A stretch of 64,000 nt of DNA from assembly GCF_013912375.1 (NCBI RefSeq), contig NZ_JACETV010000002.1, positions 1-64,000 of the forward strand, given 5' to 3'. Both the position numbers and the translations under genes were made by a program. This DNA comes from Emticicia sp. BO119 (GTDB lineage: Bacteria; Bacteroidota; Bacteroidia; Cytophagales; Spirosomataceae). Numbering within the stretch: position 1 is the stretch's first letter; every line of letters begins with the position of its first letter. This document shows positions 45,186 through 54,853 of this stretch, piece after piece. Below the pieces are notes generated by a model, which worked only from the letters and a program-made list of their open reading frames with translations, had not been told where the DNA came from and did no database searches.

Positions 45186-45224
45186 CAACTGTGGAGAGAG
45201 AATTTACTCCCTTCTCCATAGTTG
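45186..45224. repeat. Hairpin between susD and the DUF1080 gene
   Basis: CAACTGTGGAGA (45186-45197) pairs with TCTCCATAGTTG (45213-45224), 11 of 12 matching. It lies in the 136-base gap after susD. On the minus strand no T run follows, so it is more likely an attenuating or mRNA-stabilising hairpin than a full terminator. Confidence 0.5.
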
Positions 45225-45244
45225 AGTGAGGATTGGGGATAGAG

Positions 45245-47104
45245 TTAATATCCTGGATTCTGTGTCATTTTAGGGAAAGAAAGGTCTATTTCTGATTGTG
45301 GAATCGGCCTTAGATTGTGCTTGTCAGTGATTGATTGTCCTTTTACCCATGGATTGTATTTTTTTATACGCTCAACCAGTTTGCCTGTTCTTTTTAAATC
45401 AAACCAACGACCATATTCACCCATTAATTCACGAGCTCTTTCATCTAAAATCATATCAATACTGATATTGGAAGCAGTTGCCCGATATGAAACAGCATCC
45501 AGCGACTTCTGGTCTTCAGGAGTGGCAGCCCGTTTCGGGTCTGAGCCCTGTTTAGCACCTAAAGCGCGGTCAAGTACCTTATTATAATAGTTTTCTGCGC
45601 TACTCAATTTCCCTCCTTTAGCTCCTTTTACAATAGCTTCGGCAGCTATAAGATAGGCCTCGGCAGATCTGAAAATAGCTTCATTGAATGTACCATATGC
45701 ATCACCATAAGGAATACCCGGTTGCCAGAATTTCCACATCAATGGCGCTTGTACGTTCAAGCCGGAATTATCAATAGGATAACCTCCACCGTATTCGTAA
45801 GTGTTTACTACGGCATAGTTTTTAGTTCCTCCCAGATCAACCCCTCTTTCTGCTAAAGTGGTTGTCGGTTTATTCCAGGGGCGGTTAACTAAAACGGTGT
45901 CACCTACGGCAAAATTAATTTTGAGATTCGGGTTACTTTGCGGCAGCGGTTTATAATCTTTTACAGCTGAGAGCGCATAACCTATACTTACGAAATTATG
46001 GGCATAACGGGTGTCATTATCTGGGTCGAAAAGACGATATGTTGCTGTATTTATCTGGTGAATACCTAAACAACGGTTATAGTCACTGGTGCGTCCTTTA
46101 CTACCGATAAAACCCTCTCCACTTGGGCCAAAACGAGAGTGTAGGTCGTTTCCTCCGGCTGCATCCTGTGTAAATGCAGGGTCTGTTTTATTAGTTAGTA
46201 CATCACTATTATATTGAACTGCAAAAACAATTTCTGCATTTTTATCATTCTGTGCTCCCGTATATTGGGTTAACGGATTATCAGAGCGTTTTGGAAACAA
46301 ATCTTTATAATTAGGGGCCAGAGGATAGGTGTCAATGATTTTATCAGCATATTGGAGCGCGGCATCAAAATCTGCATTTGAACCACCCAATGAATTGTTG
46401 AAGTTCCAACCTCTTGTCAGATAGACCCTTGCCAGTAAAAATTGTGCTGCTCCTTTTGTGATACGACCATAGTTTGAGGCAGTAACAGGTAATTTAGTTT
46501 CACACTCGAGTAAATCTGCAATAATCTGTTTGTAAACTTCAGCAGCAGGCACTCTTGGGAAATCTTTTTTAGGAGTTGTAATTTCAGCCAAAGGCATCGG
46601 AATATCACCCCAATGCTGAACCGCATAAAAGAAACACAAGGCTCTTAAAAATTTTGCTTCTGAGACTCTTGTATCTTTCAATGCTGCGGTCATTGTAGTA
46701 ATGCCTTCAGAGCGGGTAATAGCAGTATTTGTTCGGGCGATTTCGGCATATAACATTTGCCAAAGGCTCTGGATTTCGGGCATAGTAGCATTAAAACGTG
46801 TATCATATACATCATACTGACTCGGCGGGGTTTCCTTACCATTTACTGCTGAGGGATTCCAGCCTCCTTGTGCAGAGAAGATGTCAGTACCATTCTGCAC
46901 CAATGCTCTGTTTTGATGGATATTTCTTAATAATGGATAACAGGCTTTTACTAAATCTTCAAAACCGGCTTCTGTTTTATAATAAACATCGGTAGTGAGG
47001 GTACTCTTCGGATTTTCGTCAAGAAAAGAATCTTTACAACTCATCGAAACAAGTAATAAACCTGCGACAAGCAAAAATTTAGTTTTTGAATATATAACTT
47101 TCAT
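45245..47104 (-). CDS. SusD/RagB-family outer-membrane lipoprotein (second locus)
   Basis: A 619-residue lipoprotein (lipobox SMSC, residues 20-23), larger than the first SusD in the window. The N-terminal SusD-like segment (EAKFLRALCFFYAVQHWGDIP) and the C-terminal RagB/SusD domain (FRSAEAYLIAAEAI, RARELMGEYGRWFDLKRTG) are complete. It starts 20 bases after the susC stop and forms the lid of that transporter. Confidence 0.95.
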   Translation of the reverse strand: MKVIYSKTKFLLVAGLLLVSMSCKDSFLDENPKSTLTTDVYYKTEAGFEDLVKACYPLLRNIHQNRALVQNGTDIFSAQGGWNPSAVNGKETPPSQYDVYDTRFNATMPEIQSLWQMLYAEIARTNTAITRSEGITTMTAALKDTRVSEAKFLRALCFFYAVQHWGDIPMPLAEITTPKKDFPRVPAAEVYKQIIADLLECETKLPVTASNYGRITKGAAQFLLARVYLTRGWNFNNSLGGSNADFDAALQYADKIIDTYPLAPNYKDLFPKRSDNPLTQYTGAQNDKNAEIVFAVQYNSDVLTNKTDPAFTQDAAGGNDLHSRFGPSGEGFIGSKGRTSDYNRCLGIHQINTATYRLFDPDNDTRYAHNFVSIGYALSAVKDYKPLPQSNPNLKINFAVGDTVLVNRPWNKPTTTLAERGVDLGGTKNYAVVNTYEYGGGYPIDNSGLNVQAPLMWKFWQPGIPYGDAYGTFNEAIFRSAEAYLIAAEAIVKGAKGGKLSSAENYYNKVLDRALGAKQGSDPKRAATPEDQKSLDAVSYRATASNISIDMILDERARELMGEYGRWFDLKRTGKLVERIKKYNPWVKGQSITDKHNLRPIPQSEIDLSFPKMTQNPGY

Positions 47105-47124
47105 TGTCTTTCGATTAAAATAGA

Positions 47125-50100
47125 TTAGAAACTAAGGTTAACTCCCAGGCTGATGGTTATAGACGGAACATCATCCTGATAAATTGCTGAATTGAATTCT
47201 GGATCAAATCCAACAAATTTTGAGGTTATAACAGGATTAATTACCTGTGTATAAACCCTTGCATTGTAAAGTTTCCATTTGTCCATTAAACCTTTAGGAA
47301 CGTTATATCCTAAAGTAATATCTGAAATCCGTAAGAAACTGGCATCCTGATAGTTAATGGCACTACGATATGGGTTTGGAGCTGCGACACCAAAGTAAGT
47401 ATTTGAGGGGTTTTCACTTGTCCAATAGTCCAGTTCAGCTAATTTGTTGTAGCGTTGGGCAGTTATTTCTCCGAAAGTACCTGATAAAGTTCTGTTGTTG
47501 TATAAGGTACCATTTCTATAATAGGCAAAGAACGATAAATCAAAATTTTTGTATTTAAAACGGTTGGTCATACCCATAATAAAGTTAGGTAATTCAGAAC
47601 CTAAATAGACTCTGTCGTCTTTTCCCTCAGTAGATGATATTACACCATCGTTATTCTGATCTACTACACGAACCGAACCGGGCACCTGGTTATATTTAGC
47701 AGCCAAATCCTTATCTGTTGTTTGCCAGATACCAGCAAACTCATAATCAAAATTAGCTCTGATAGGATATCCTACAAAAAGTTTATTTCCTTTATCGACC
47801 AATTGTCCATTGCCGTACAACTCAAGCAACTTATTGTTATTTTTGGTAAATGTCAGTGTTGTATTCCAGGTAAAATCATTAGTGGCAATATTGACTGTAT
47901 TCAATAAAATTTCGATTCCTTTATTCTGGATTTTACCAACATTTGAGGTTACATCAGAAAAACCCGAGGTGGTCGGGATTTTCTGACTCAATATCAGATC
48001 TTCTGTTTTTCTATCATATAATTCTAAAGTTCCCGAAATACGATTACCGAATAATCCAAAGTCTAAACCAAAATTTAACTCTTTACTTCTTTCCCAACGC
48101 AAATCTTTATTGCCAAGGTTCGCCGGAGCAAATCCATAAGCAGCAGTACCGTCAAAGTCATAGCCTGTATTCAAAAGTCCTGCTTGTGTGCTGTATGGGT
48201 TCACGGTTGAGTTGCCCACTTCACCATAGCTGGCTCTCAGTTTCAGGTTTGAAAGAACTTTGACACGTTGCATAAATGATTCATCAATCAATCTCCAGGC
48301 TAAAGCAACTGAAGGGAAGAAAGCCCATTTATTACCTGCGGCCAATTGAGATGCTCCATCTGAACGACCTGTAACGGTTAGAAGGTATTTGTCCCGGAAA
48401 GTATAATTCAAACGACCCATGTAAGAAGAGAGTGAGCGCTCAATTAAAGAACTGCTATACGCTGTAACAGTTCCGGTATTGATAGCGAACCAGTCTGAAT
48501 CATAGGGTAAATCTTTTACGGCAATGGAAGAAGCCTCATTGCGTTGATAGAAAGCACTTTGCAGACCAGTCAGATTAATTTTGTGCTGACCTAATTCTAC
48601 GTTATAATTAATGATGTTATCAAGTGTATAACTTCCTACGATACGATTATCTAACTGGGTTCTTGGTTTTTGACCAATCTGAGATTTAGTCCATGTTCCT
48701 CTGAAATCTCCTAATTTTGTAGTACCATAAGTAGTAGACAAGGATGAACGAATACTTAAACCTTTAATTGGCGAATACTCAACATAAGCATTAGCCATAA
48801 TATTAGAAACTGTAGTTTGAAGTTTCGACTGATTGGGGTCAACATCACTTAATGGGTTGGGTACTTGCTTGTCGTTAATACCCATCCAGAAAGCTGCACC
48901 ATTAATATCAAAATCCTGATTTTCTGAAGGATTTGGTAAATCTTTAAAATAGGCAACTCCGGTAGGCCTTGCCCGGTAAGCCCCTCTTAGAGACTCCTGA
49001 GAGCCTAAATTCTGAATAGAATAAGTAGCATAAGAAGTAAAACCTACTTTAAAATGCTCGCCTAATTTGCTGTCAAGCCCAGCATTAAGGTTATATCTCT
49101 TAAAGTTGGTGCTCAATACATTGCCATCTTCATTCAGAAATCCACCTGAAAAACGGTAAGTGGTTTTTTCATTACCACCTGATATACTTAGCGTATGATT
49201 AGTCTGCACACCAGGGTCAGTGATTAAGTCAACCCAGTCGGTTGTGTGGCCATTTTTAATATTATCTAATTCTATGGTAGTAAACTTAGCTTCAGTTGCT
49301 CCTTCTAAAATCCGATCGGTGTAAGTAGCTTTATAAAATTGCTCACTATTCATCAATTTGGGTAAGTGAGCCGGAATTTTCACACCTACATAACTATCAT
49401 AATTCACTCTTGGCTTACCAGATAACCCCTTTTTAGTAGTAATTATAATTACACCGTTAGCCCCTCTTGCACCATAGATAGCGGTTGAAGAGGCATCTTT
49501 AAGCACATCCATAGATTGTATATCGTTGGGATTCAAATTATTAATATCTCCTCCCATTAGTCCATCAATCACAACGAGGGGTGCTGTCGAGTTATTAATG
49601 GTGTTTTCACCTCGGATAGTTATGTTATAGGAGCTTCCCGGGCGATTATCTGCCTTTGTAACTGTTGCTCCGGCTACTTGCCCCTGTAAAGCTTTTGATG
49701 CTAAAACGGGATTAGCTCTTACGATATCTTTAGTTTGCATAGAAGCAACCGCTCCTGTCAGATCACTTTTTTTCTGTTCTCCATAACCAATCACTACTAC
49801 TTCGTCAAGGGCTTTATCATCAGGCATGAGCTTTACATCAATCATGGTCTTATTACCCACTACAATTTCCTGTGTAATATAACCTACATAGCTAAAAACC
49901 AATATTGTAGATTCATTGGGTACATCTAAACGAAACACCCCTTCAATATCGGTAGTTACTCCTTTGTTAGTTCCTTTCATTACTACACTTACGCCTGGAA
50001 TTCCGTCTCCTTTTTCATCGGAAACTTTTCCTGAAATAATCTTTAATGGTTTTTCTTCCTCAATTGTATTGCCAGGCAGTATCAGTTTCGGCTCATCTAC

Positions 50101-50469
50101 AAAGCCAACGGCTTCTTTATAAAGTAATATCTGTTTACCATTTACCTCATAAGAGATTTGCAGAGGCTTACAGATTTTTTCTAAAACGGTTTTTAGTGTC
50201 TCGTTCTTGGCTTCAAAAGAAACTTTCTGGCCGATGTTTATTTCTCTCGGATTGTAGACAAATTTTACTTTTACATTATGCTCAATGAAATTGAGCATGG
50301 ACTTCAGATTATCGTTAGAAGCCTTGACACTAATTCTCTGTTCAAGAACCTCTTGACCGATAGCAGAGTGGGCATAAGAAATGCCCAGACCAATCAAGCT
50401 TAATAATAATTGTATAAAGGAAACCCTCATAAGTTTCTTTAATAATAGGGGGGAGAAAAACTCTTTCAT
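47125..50469 (-). CDS. SusC-family TonB-dependent transporter with STN signalling domain
   Basis: About 1114 residues from ATG 50469 (MKEFFSPLLLKKL); the longer frame to 50568 has no signal peptide at its start. After the signal comes a secretin/TonB N-terminal (STN) domain (ISVKASNDNLKSMLNFIEHNV), then a carboxypeptidase-regulatory-like domain (ISGKVSDEKGDGIPGVSVV), a plug (LKDASSTAIYGARGANGV) and a barrel ending ITISLGVNLSF. The STN domain contacts a FecR-type anti-sigma factor when substrate is bound, and fecR and the sigma gene lie directly upstream. This is the classical substrate-sensing arrangement. Confidence 0.95.
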   Translation of the reverse strand: MKEFFSPLLLKKLMRVSFIQLLLSLIGLGISYAHSAIGQEVLEQRISVKASNDNLKSMLNFIEHNVKVKFVYNPREINIGQKVSFEAKNETLKTVLEKICKPLQISYEVNGKQILLYKEAVGFVDEPKLILPGNTIEEEKPLKIISGKVSDEKGDGIPGVSVVMKGTNKGVTTDIEGVFRLDVPNESTILVFSYVGYITQEIVVGNKTMIDVKLMPDDKALDEVVVIGYGEQKKSDLTGAVASMQTKDIVRANPVLASKALQGQVAGATVTKADNRPGSSYNITIRGENTINNSTAPLVVIDGLMGGDINNLNPNDIQSMDVLKDASSTAIYGARGANGVIIITTKKGLSGKPRVNYDSYVGVKIPAHLPKLMNSEQFYKATYTDRILEGATEAKFTTIELDNIKNGHTTDWVDLITDPGVQTNHTLSISGGNEKTTYRFSGGFLNEDGNVLSTNFKRYNLNAGLDSKLGEHFKVGFTSYATYSIQNLGSQESLRGAYRARPTGVAYFKDLPNPSENQDFDINGAAFWMGINDKQVPNPLSDVDPNQSKLQTTVSNIMANAYVEYSPIKGLSIRSSLSTTYGTTKLGDFRGTWTKSQIGQKPRTQLDNRIVGSYTLDNIINYNVELGQHKINLTGLQSAFYQRNEASSIAVKDLPYDSDWFAINTGTVTAYSSSLIERSLSSYMGRLNYTFRDKYLLTVTGRSDGASQLAAGNKWAFFPSVALAWRLIDESFMQRVKVLSNLKLRASYGEVGNSTVNPYSTQAGLLNTGYDFDGTAAYGFAPANLGNKDLRWERSKELNFGLDFGLFGNRISGTLELYDRKTEDLILSQKIPTTSGFSDVTSNVGKIQNKGIEILLNTVNIATNDFTWNTTLTFTKNNNKLLELYGNGQLVDKGNKLFVGYPIRANFDYEFAGIWQTTDKDLAAKYNQVPGSVRVVDQNNDGVISSTEGKDDRVYLGSELPNFIMGMTNRFKYKNFDLSFFAYYRNGTLYNNRTLSGTFGEITAQRYNKLAELDYWTSENPSNTYFGVAAPNPYRSAINYQDASFLRISDITLGYNVPKGLMDKWKLYNARVYTQVINPVITSKFVGFDPEFNSAIYQDDVPSITISLGVNLSF

Positions 50470-50753
50470 CAGATTGAGATAAAATTTAGGGTTAATATGT
50501 TTTTTATCAAAGAATAAATAGGAATATTTTATTTTTCCATTTGCAAAAAGCAATAGGACGCTACCCACTAAGCATACTTAGTGATACGGAAAGAGAGCGA
50601 TCTGGCAAGAATTTAAAAGTCTTTTTTGAAGGGTTACTAAGGTATAGAGTTCCATCCATAGGAAATTGTGGTTTTAACTATGGATGGCAGAGATAGGATG
50701 CAGATACTTGTTTTTATTAAAGTTTTTTTTGAAATAATGCAAAAAAATGTTTT
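50470..50753. promoter_or_regulatory. susC upstream region with a 10-bp stem hairpin
   Basis: The 284-base gap between fecR and susC is the expected place for the ECF-sigma-dependent promoter. It contains CCATCCATAG (50652-50661) perfectly complementary to CTATGGATGG (50679-50688), and a smaller palindrome ACTAAGCATACTTAGT (about 50566-50581). No sigma recognition box could be assigned because the specificity of this ECF factor is unknown. Confidence 0.4.
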
Positions 50754-51833
50754 TCAGCAGCCATTACTATGTATAACTATCTGAGCATCAACCATTTCGT
50801 AAGTTGAATGAGTGATTTTGCAAATCAGATTTAATTTTTCATACAATGACTCATCAGAGAAAGAGGCTGTCAGATAACAGTTCTCCATATTTTTTTCGTC
50901 GTAGATAATATGGATACCATAAGAGTTTTCGAGTTGCTCAAAAACTTTGGCAATAGGAGCTTCGTCAAATACAAAGTTTTTGGGAGATTCAGAACTCAAT
51001 ATTTCTGGATGTTTATTAATTGATTTAAGCAGGCGGGCCTCGGTAATGGAATAGTCAATAACCTGGTTGGGTGTCAGGATAATACCAGCCAGTTCATTCT
51101 TCTTCTGAAGTTTAGCCTTTTCAAGATCTTCTCGGCTATATACTGAAACTTTTCCTGAGTGTACCTCAACTTTTACATTCTTGTCGTTATCGAATGCTTT
51201 TACCATGAAACTGGTTCCTAAAACCTGAGTGGAAATATAATTAGTATAAACCCAGAAAGGCTGTTTAGGGTTTTTAGTAATCTCAAAAAAAGCCTGACCA
51301 GCCAGGTAAACTTCTCTTGCTTGTTCGGAGAACTGCTTAGGATAGCGAATTCTGCTTTTCGGATAAAGCGTAACAATACTCCCGTCTTCAAGAGTTATCT
51401 TTTTGGCCTCAGATGCCTGATTTTCAGTTTCAAAATAATTGTTGGTCAGGCTTGGATTGATTTTTTCAAGAAAAGCTGTTTTCTGAGTGTCAGCATAATA
51501 TCTTAGACCAAAGAATGCGATGCTTGAAATAATAGCAATTGAAGCGGCAATTCTGAATACCTGCGTTTTCCAGAACGGAATTTTGACGCCGTTTTCTTTA
51601 ATAATACTGGCTGTAATTATATCTAATTCATCGTCGTCTAATGCTATCTCTTTCTCATGGAGAGTCAACAAAAAAGCCTTGGCCGAATTGATGCTCTCAA
51701 CACAGTCAGGGTTTTGGGCTATCCAATTTGTCCAGAATAATTCGCTTTTGTTGTCTGGATTGAAAACCCATTGCCGGAAGGAATCATCCCGACTAAAGTC
51801 TTCAAAGCTATAGTTACGATAATCTAAGTTCAT
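50754..51833 (-). CDS. FecR-family anti-sigma factor
   Basis: A 359-residue inner-membrane protein: cytoplasmic N-terminus (about 1-85), one membrane helix (FRIAASIAIISSIAFFGLRYY, about 88-108), and a periplasmic FecR domain (TLEDGSIVTLYPKSRIRYP, VYLAGQAFFEITKNPKQPF). The C-terminal DUF4974-type domain (FVFDEAPIAKVFEQLENSYG) probably contacts the STN domain of SusC. It holds the ECF sigma factor inactive until the transporter signals. It starts 71 bases after the sigma gene stop. Confidence 0.93.
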   Translation of the reverse strand: MNLDYRNYSFEDFSRDDSFRQWVFNPDNKSELFWTNWIAQNPDCVESINSAKAFLLTLHEKEIALDDDELDIITASIIKENGVKIPFWKTQVFRIAASIAIISSIAFFGLRYYADTQKTAFLEKINPSLTNNYFETENQASEAKKITLEDGSIVTLYPKSRIRYPKQFSEQAREVYLAGQAFFEITKNPKQPFWVYTNYISTQVLGTSFMVKAFDNDKNVKVEVHSGKVSVYSREDLEKAKLQKKNELAGIILTPNQVIDYSITEARLLKSINKHPEILSSESPKNFVFDEAPIAKVFEQLENSYGIHIIYDEKNMENCYLTASFSDESLYEKLNLICKITHSTYEMVDAQIVIHSNGC

Positions 51834-51904
51834 CAGCTAAAAGAAAGTAATATGTATAAGATGTCAGTAACTGGTTTAAAATACTGCTTTCAGAAAATAT
51901 TTTT

Positions 51905-52519
51905 TTACAAAATAAAATTCAACAGAAACAAATAGTGTATGAAAAGACCTAACCAACTTTCTCGTATGGTCTGGAAACCTACCTGTAAAAGATTAGAAAC
52001 CGATTGAGCATTGATACCCATAATCTGGGCAATTTCGTCTCGTTCCAGGTTTTGGTAATACTTCAAATAAATTGCCTCCCTTTGTCTTTTCGGTAATGAA
52101 TTAAGTAATGCGGCTATTTTTTTTATGGTTTCCTGTGTATTTTCCTGTTCGATAACCTGGAGTTCAGGAGAAAGCTCTGCAAAATTCAAATCATTTTCGA
52201 TGTTGATTATTTCGCTTTCCTGATTGATTTTCTGACGAACGCTTTCACGCAATATTTTTTTCCTGACAGAGCTTAATAGGTATGCTTTTACACTCTCGGG
52301 TTGGGCAATGGTATTTCTACGGCTCCAGATTTCCACAAAAACTTCCTGTACGCAATCCTTTACAAAATCTTCGTTCTTGATAAATTTATAACCATAGTTT
52401 TGTAAAGTATTAAAATATTTTCTTAGTAGTTTTCCCAAAGCCAATTCGCTACCATTCTTCAACTGTTGCCAAAGTTGAGAGTCGGTTGACGCATTTATAT
52501 GTACTCCTTGCGAACTCAT
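51905..52519 (-). CDS. ECF sigma-70 factor (FecI/RpoE-like)
   Basis: A 204-residue ECF sigma factor. Sigma region 2 has DCVQEVFVEIWSRR, and region 4 the helix-turn-helix RDEIAQIMGINAQSVSNLLQ after LPKRQREAIYLKYY. The C-terminus ends in an unusual hydrophobic stretch (LGLFIHYLFLLNFIL) that could be a weak membrane contact. With fecR and the STN-bearing susC it forms a substrate-responsive regulatory circuit and probably drives the susCD-glycosidase operon. Confidence 0.92.
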   Translation of the reverse strand: MSSQGVHINASTDSQLWQQLKNGSELALGKLLRKYFNTLQNYGYKFIKNEDFVKDCVQEVFVEIWSRRNTIAQPESVKAYLLSSVRKKILRESVRQKINQESEIINIENDLNFAELSPELQVIEQENTQETIKKIAALLNSLPKRQREAIYLKYYQNLERDEIAQIMGINAQSVSNLLQVGFQTIRESWLGLFIHYLFLLNFIL

Positions 52520-52934
52520 TGATACTTCACATTACAGTTTGAAACAAAAGGGGTTACAAATAAACTACATTTTTAGAATAATTGATTACCTCTTTATTAA
52601 AATGTAGCTAATGTCACTAAATACGAAGACAAATTAAATATTTCAAGAAGAATTGCCATTTGTAGCCAAAAGAAATAAGTTTAAACAGGTTCTATCTATA
52701 AAATATTCATTTGAAGGTATTTTTTATGCTTTTTCTATTGTAAATATTACGAAAAAGTAAAATATCGATAAAGTATTTGTAGTAAATCGTTCTAAACTTC
52801 AATTTTATGTTCTTAAGGTACTTATCTCTCTAATAGTTTTAGGGTTTATTTATTCTTTGATAGAATCTGATTACAAGTAATCAAAGTAAATACTTTTGAA
52901 AAGAATAAGGGTTTTGACCCAATAGGATTAATTT
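52520..52934. other. 415-base AT-rich gap with a small palindrome
   Basis: The DNA upstream of the sigma gene and downstream of nagA. GATTACAAGTAATC (52869-52882) is a perfect 6-bp-arm palindrome, and the surrounding CTTTGAT...ATCAAAG repeat extends it loosely. It could be a repressor site, but it is at the 3' end of nagA, not at a clear promoter. No gene was found. Confidence 0.35.
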
Positions 52935-54119
52935 CTAACGTTTCTGGAAAACTACTTTGCCATTAACAATAGTGCTTCTAATGTTAAAATCATTATCAAA
53001 AATCACTAAATCAGCATCAAAGCTTTTTTCTATTTTCCCTTTTGAGTTTTGTACTTTCATTATTCTGGCTGGTGTAGCTGTGAGCATTTTTACTGCCTCT
53101 AAAATGGATATACCTACATTTTTAACAAGATTTTTTAAAAGCTTGTCGGCGGTAGCTACACTTCCAGCAAAGGATTGTCTGTCTGGTAACTTAGCTACCT
53201 CGTCTTCTACTATTACATCAAGCCCATCTTCAAGACTTCCCAATTTGCTTGTAGTTGCATTCGTTCCGGCTGCACGCATGGCATCGGTAATAAGTGCCAT
53301 ACGGTCTGAACCTTTAATTTTATAGACTAATTGAAGCAGTTCGACAGGTAGGTGTTTTAAATCGGCAATTACCTCCACATCCATATCATCTAATAAGAAG
53401 GCACTTTCAACCGTACCCGCATAGCGAAAGCCCTCTTTTCTGATTACGCCCACCATTCCTGAATACAGGTGTGTCATTAATGAATAGCCAACTTCCTGTG
53501 CTTTTATTACATCAGCATATAATGCTTCTGTATGGGCTATTGAAGCAATAATATTGTTTTTATGCAGCACCTTACCAAACTCAACAGCACCGGGTAGTTC
53601 AGGTGCAGCACTCCAACGGGTAATAAACGGAAACCTGTTAAGAATTTCATTGTATTCGTCGGCATCAGGTAAGCGGATATATTTAGGGTCTTGTGCCCCT
53701 CGCTGGCTCATAGCAAAATAAGGACCTTCAATATGAACACCTAAGAAACCGGCTCCTTTGTATTGGGTCTTTGTCGTTAATTCATAAGTTTCAAGTGTTT
53801 TTATGAGATTCCCTTTGGTAGAGGTAAGTGTAGTGGGCACCATTGCCGTAGTACCATGCTGGGCATGGGTAATAGCAATTTGCTGAAATGCTTCTATGGT
53901 ATTATCCATAAAATCATAACTTCCTCCGCCATGCAAATGAATGTCAATGAAACCAGGCGACACAAAATTTCCGCAGGCATCAATAATCTGAGCCTCTTCA
54001 ATCTCAATGGGTTGAGTAAATACCCTATCAATTTTTCCGTTTTTCACTACAATAGTAGTATTTTGCAGGATTTCATGAGGGGTAATTACCCTACCATTTA
54101 CTATTTTGGTTAGTCTCAT
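52935..54119 (-). CDS. nagA: N-acetylglucosamine-6-phosphate deacetylase
   Basis: A 394-residue amidohydrolase. Metal and active-site motifs are HLHGGG (HxH), GVHIEGPYF, SIAHTEALY, MTHLYSGM and the catalytic aspartate in ITDAMRAAG. It removes acetate from GlcNAc-6-P to give glucosamine-6-P in the cytosol, which NagB then converts. Its start overlaps the nagB stop by 4 bases (ATGA), so the two are translationally coupled. The kinase that phosphorylates GlcNAc is not present in this window. Confidence 0.95.
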   Translation of the reverse strand: MRLTKIVNGRVITPHEILQNTTIVVKNGKIDRVFTQPIEIEEAQIIDACGNFVSPGFIDIHLHGGGSYDFMDNTIEAFQQIAITHAQHGTTAMVPTTLTSTKGNLIKTLETYELTTKTQYKGAGFLGVHIEGPYFAMSQRGAQDPKYIRLPDADEYNEILNRFPFITRWSAAPELPGAVEFGKVLHKNNIIASIAHTEALYADVIKAQEVGYSLMTHLYSGMVGVIRKEGFRYAGTVESAFLLDDMDVEVIADLKHLPVELLQLVYKIKGSDRMALITDAMRAAGTNATTSKLGSLEDGLDVIVEDEVAKLPDRQSFAGSVATADKLLKNLVKNVGISILEAVKMLTATPARIMKVQNSKGKIEKSFDADLVIFDNDFNIRSTIVNGKVVFQKR

Positions 54120-54847
54120 AACTGACTTGCTGAATCATTATCTAAATACAATTCACAATCAGGATGATTCTGAAGGATACTTGCCGGAAACATAGGGCTT
54201 ATTTTTTGCTTTAGCGTGTTCTTAACAGCTCCTGCCTTCCTTAAATCAGGCACAGAGCAAACAATACTTTTTGATAACATGATTTGTTTGATAGACATAC
54301 TAATAGCCTTTTGTGGCACTTCGGCGAGACTATTAAACCAACCCTCATCAAGTTGTTGTTGTCGGCAGGCCAGGTCTAAATCAACCACAATATAGGCATG
54401 CGCAGTTTCAAAATCGGCAGGTGGGTCATTGAAAGCCAGATGACCGTTTTCTCCTATGCCTACCAGAGCCACATCAATCGGATGCTGGCTGATTTTTTCG
54501 CTGAGCCGCTTTAGCTCTTCAGTAATATCTCCCTCACCATTTATCAGTGTATAACTCATTAATGCAGGCACCTGATTAATAAACCGCTCTCTCAAGTATT
54601 TTCTGAAGCTTGCCTGATGGCTTTCTGAAAGCCCGATGTATTCATCAAGATGAAACATATTTACTTTTGACCAGTCGATAGCATTATCATTCAACAAATT
54701 TAAAAGTGTCTGAAACTGACTACTTCCTGTTGCTAAAATGATATTGGCCTGTCCGTTTTCAGCAATTGTTTTCCTGATTTTTTCTGCGGCACTTTTCCCT
54801 GCTTTCTCTCCTAATTCCCTATTGTTTTCGCTAACTATTATCTCCAT
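54116..54847 (-). CDS. nagB: Glucosamine-6-phosphate deaminase
   Basis: A 243-residue enzyme with the signature GIGENGHLAFNDPP, an early ATGSSQFQTL phosphate-binding loop and the FHLDEY motif of the catalytic region. It converts glucosamine-6-P to fructose-6-P and ammonia. It starts 6 bases after the GH109 stop and overlaps nagA, forming a tight operon. Length is typical of the short bacterial form. Confidence 0.95.
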   Translation of the reverse strand: MEIIVSENNRELGEKAGKSAAEKIRKTIAENGQANIILATGSSQFQTLLNLLNDNAIDWSKVNMFHLDEYIGLSESHQASFRKYLRERFINQVPALMSYTLINGEGDITEELKRLSEKISQHPIDVALVGIGENGHLAFNDPPADFETAHAYIVVDLDLACRQQQLDEGWFNSLAEVPQKAISMSIKQIMLSKSIVCSVPDLRKAGAVKNTLKQKISPMFPASILQNHPDCELYLDNDSASQL

Positions 54848-54853
54848 TGCTGA

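Noticed and set aside
50470-50568. N-terminal extension of the second SusC
   Set aside because: The upstream 33 residues precede a normal signal peptide beginning at ATG 50469 and have no family match.
52869-52882. NagR/NagC-type operator for the nag operon
   Set aside because: The palindrome is at the 3' end of nagA, far from the operon's promoter region, and I could not match it to a known operator.
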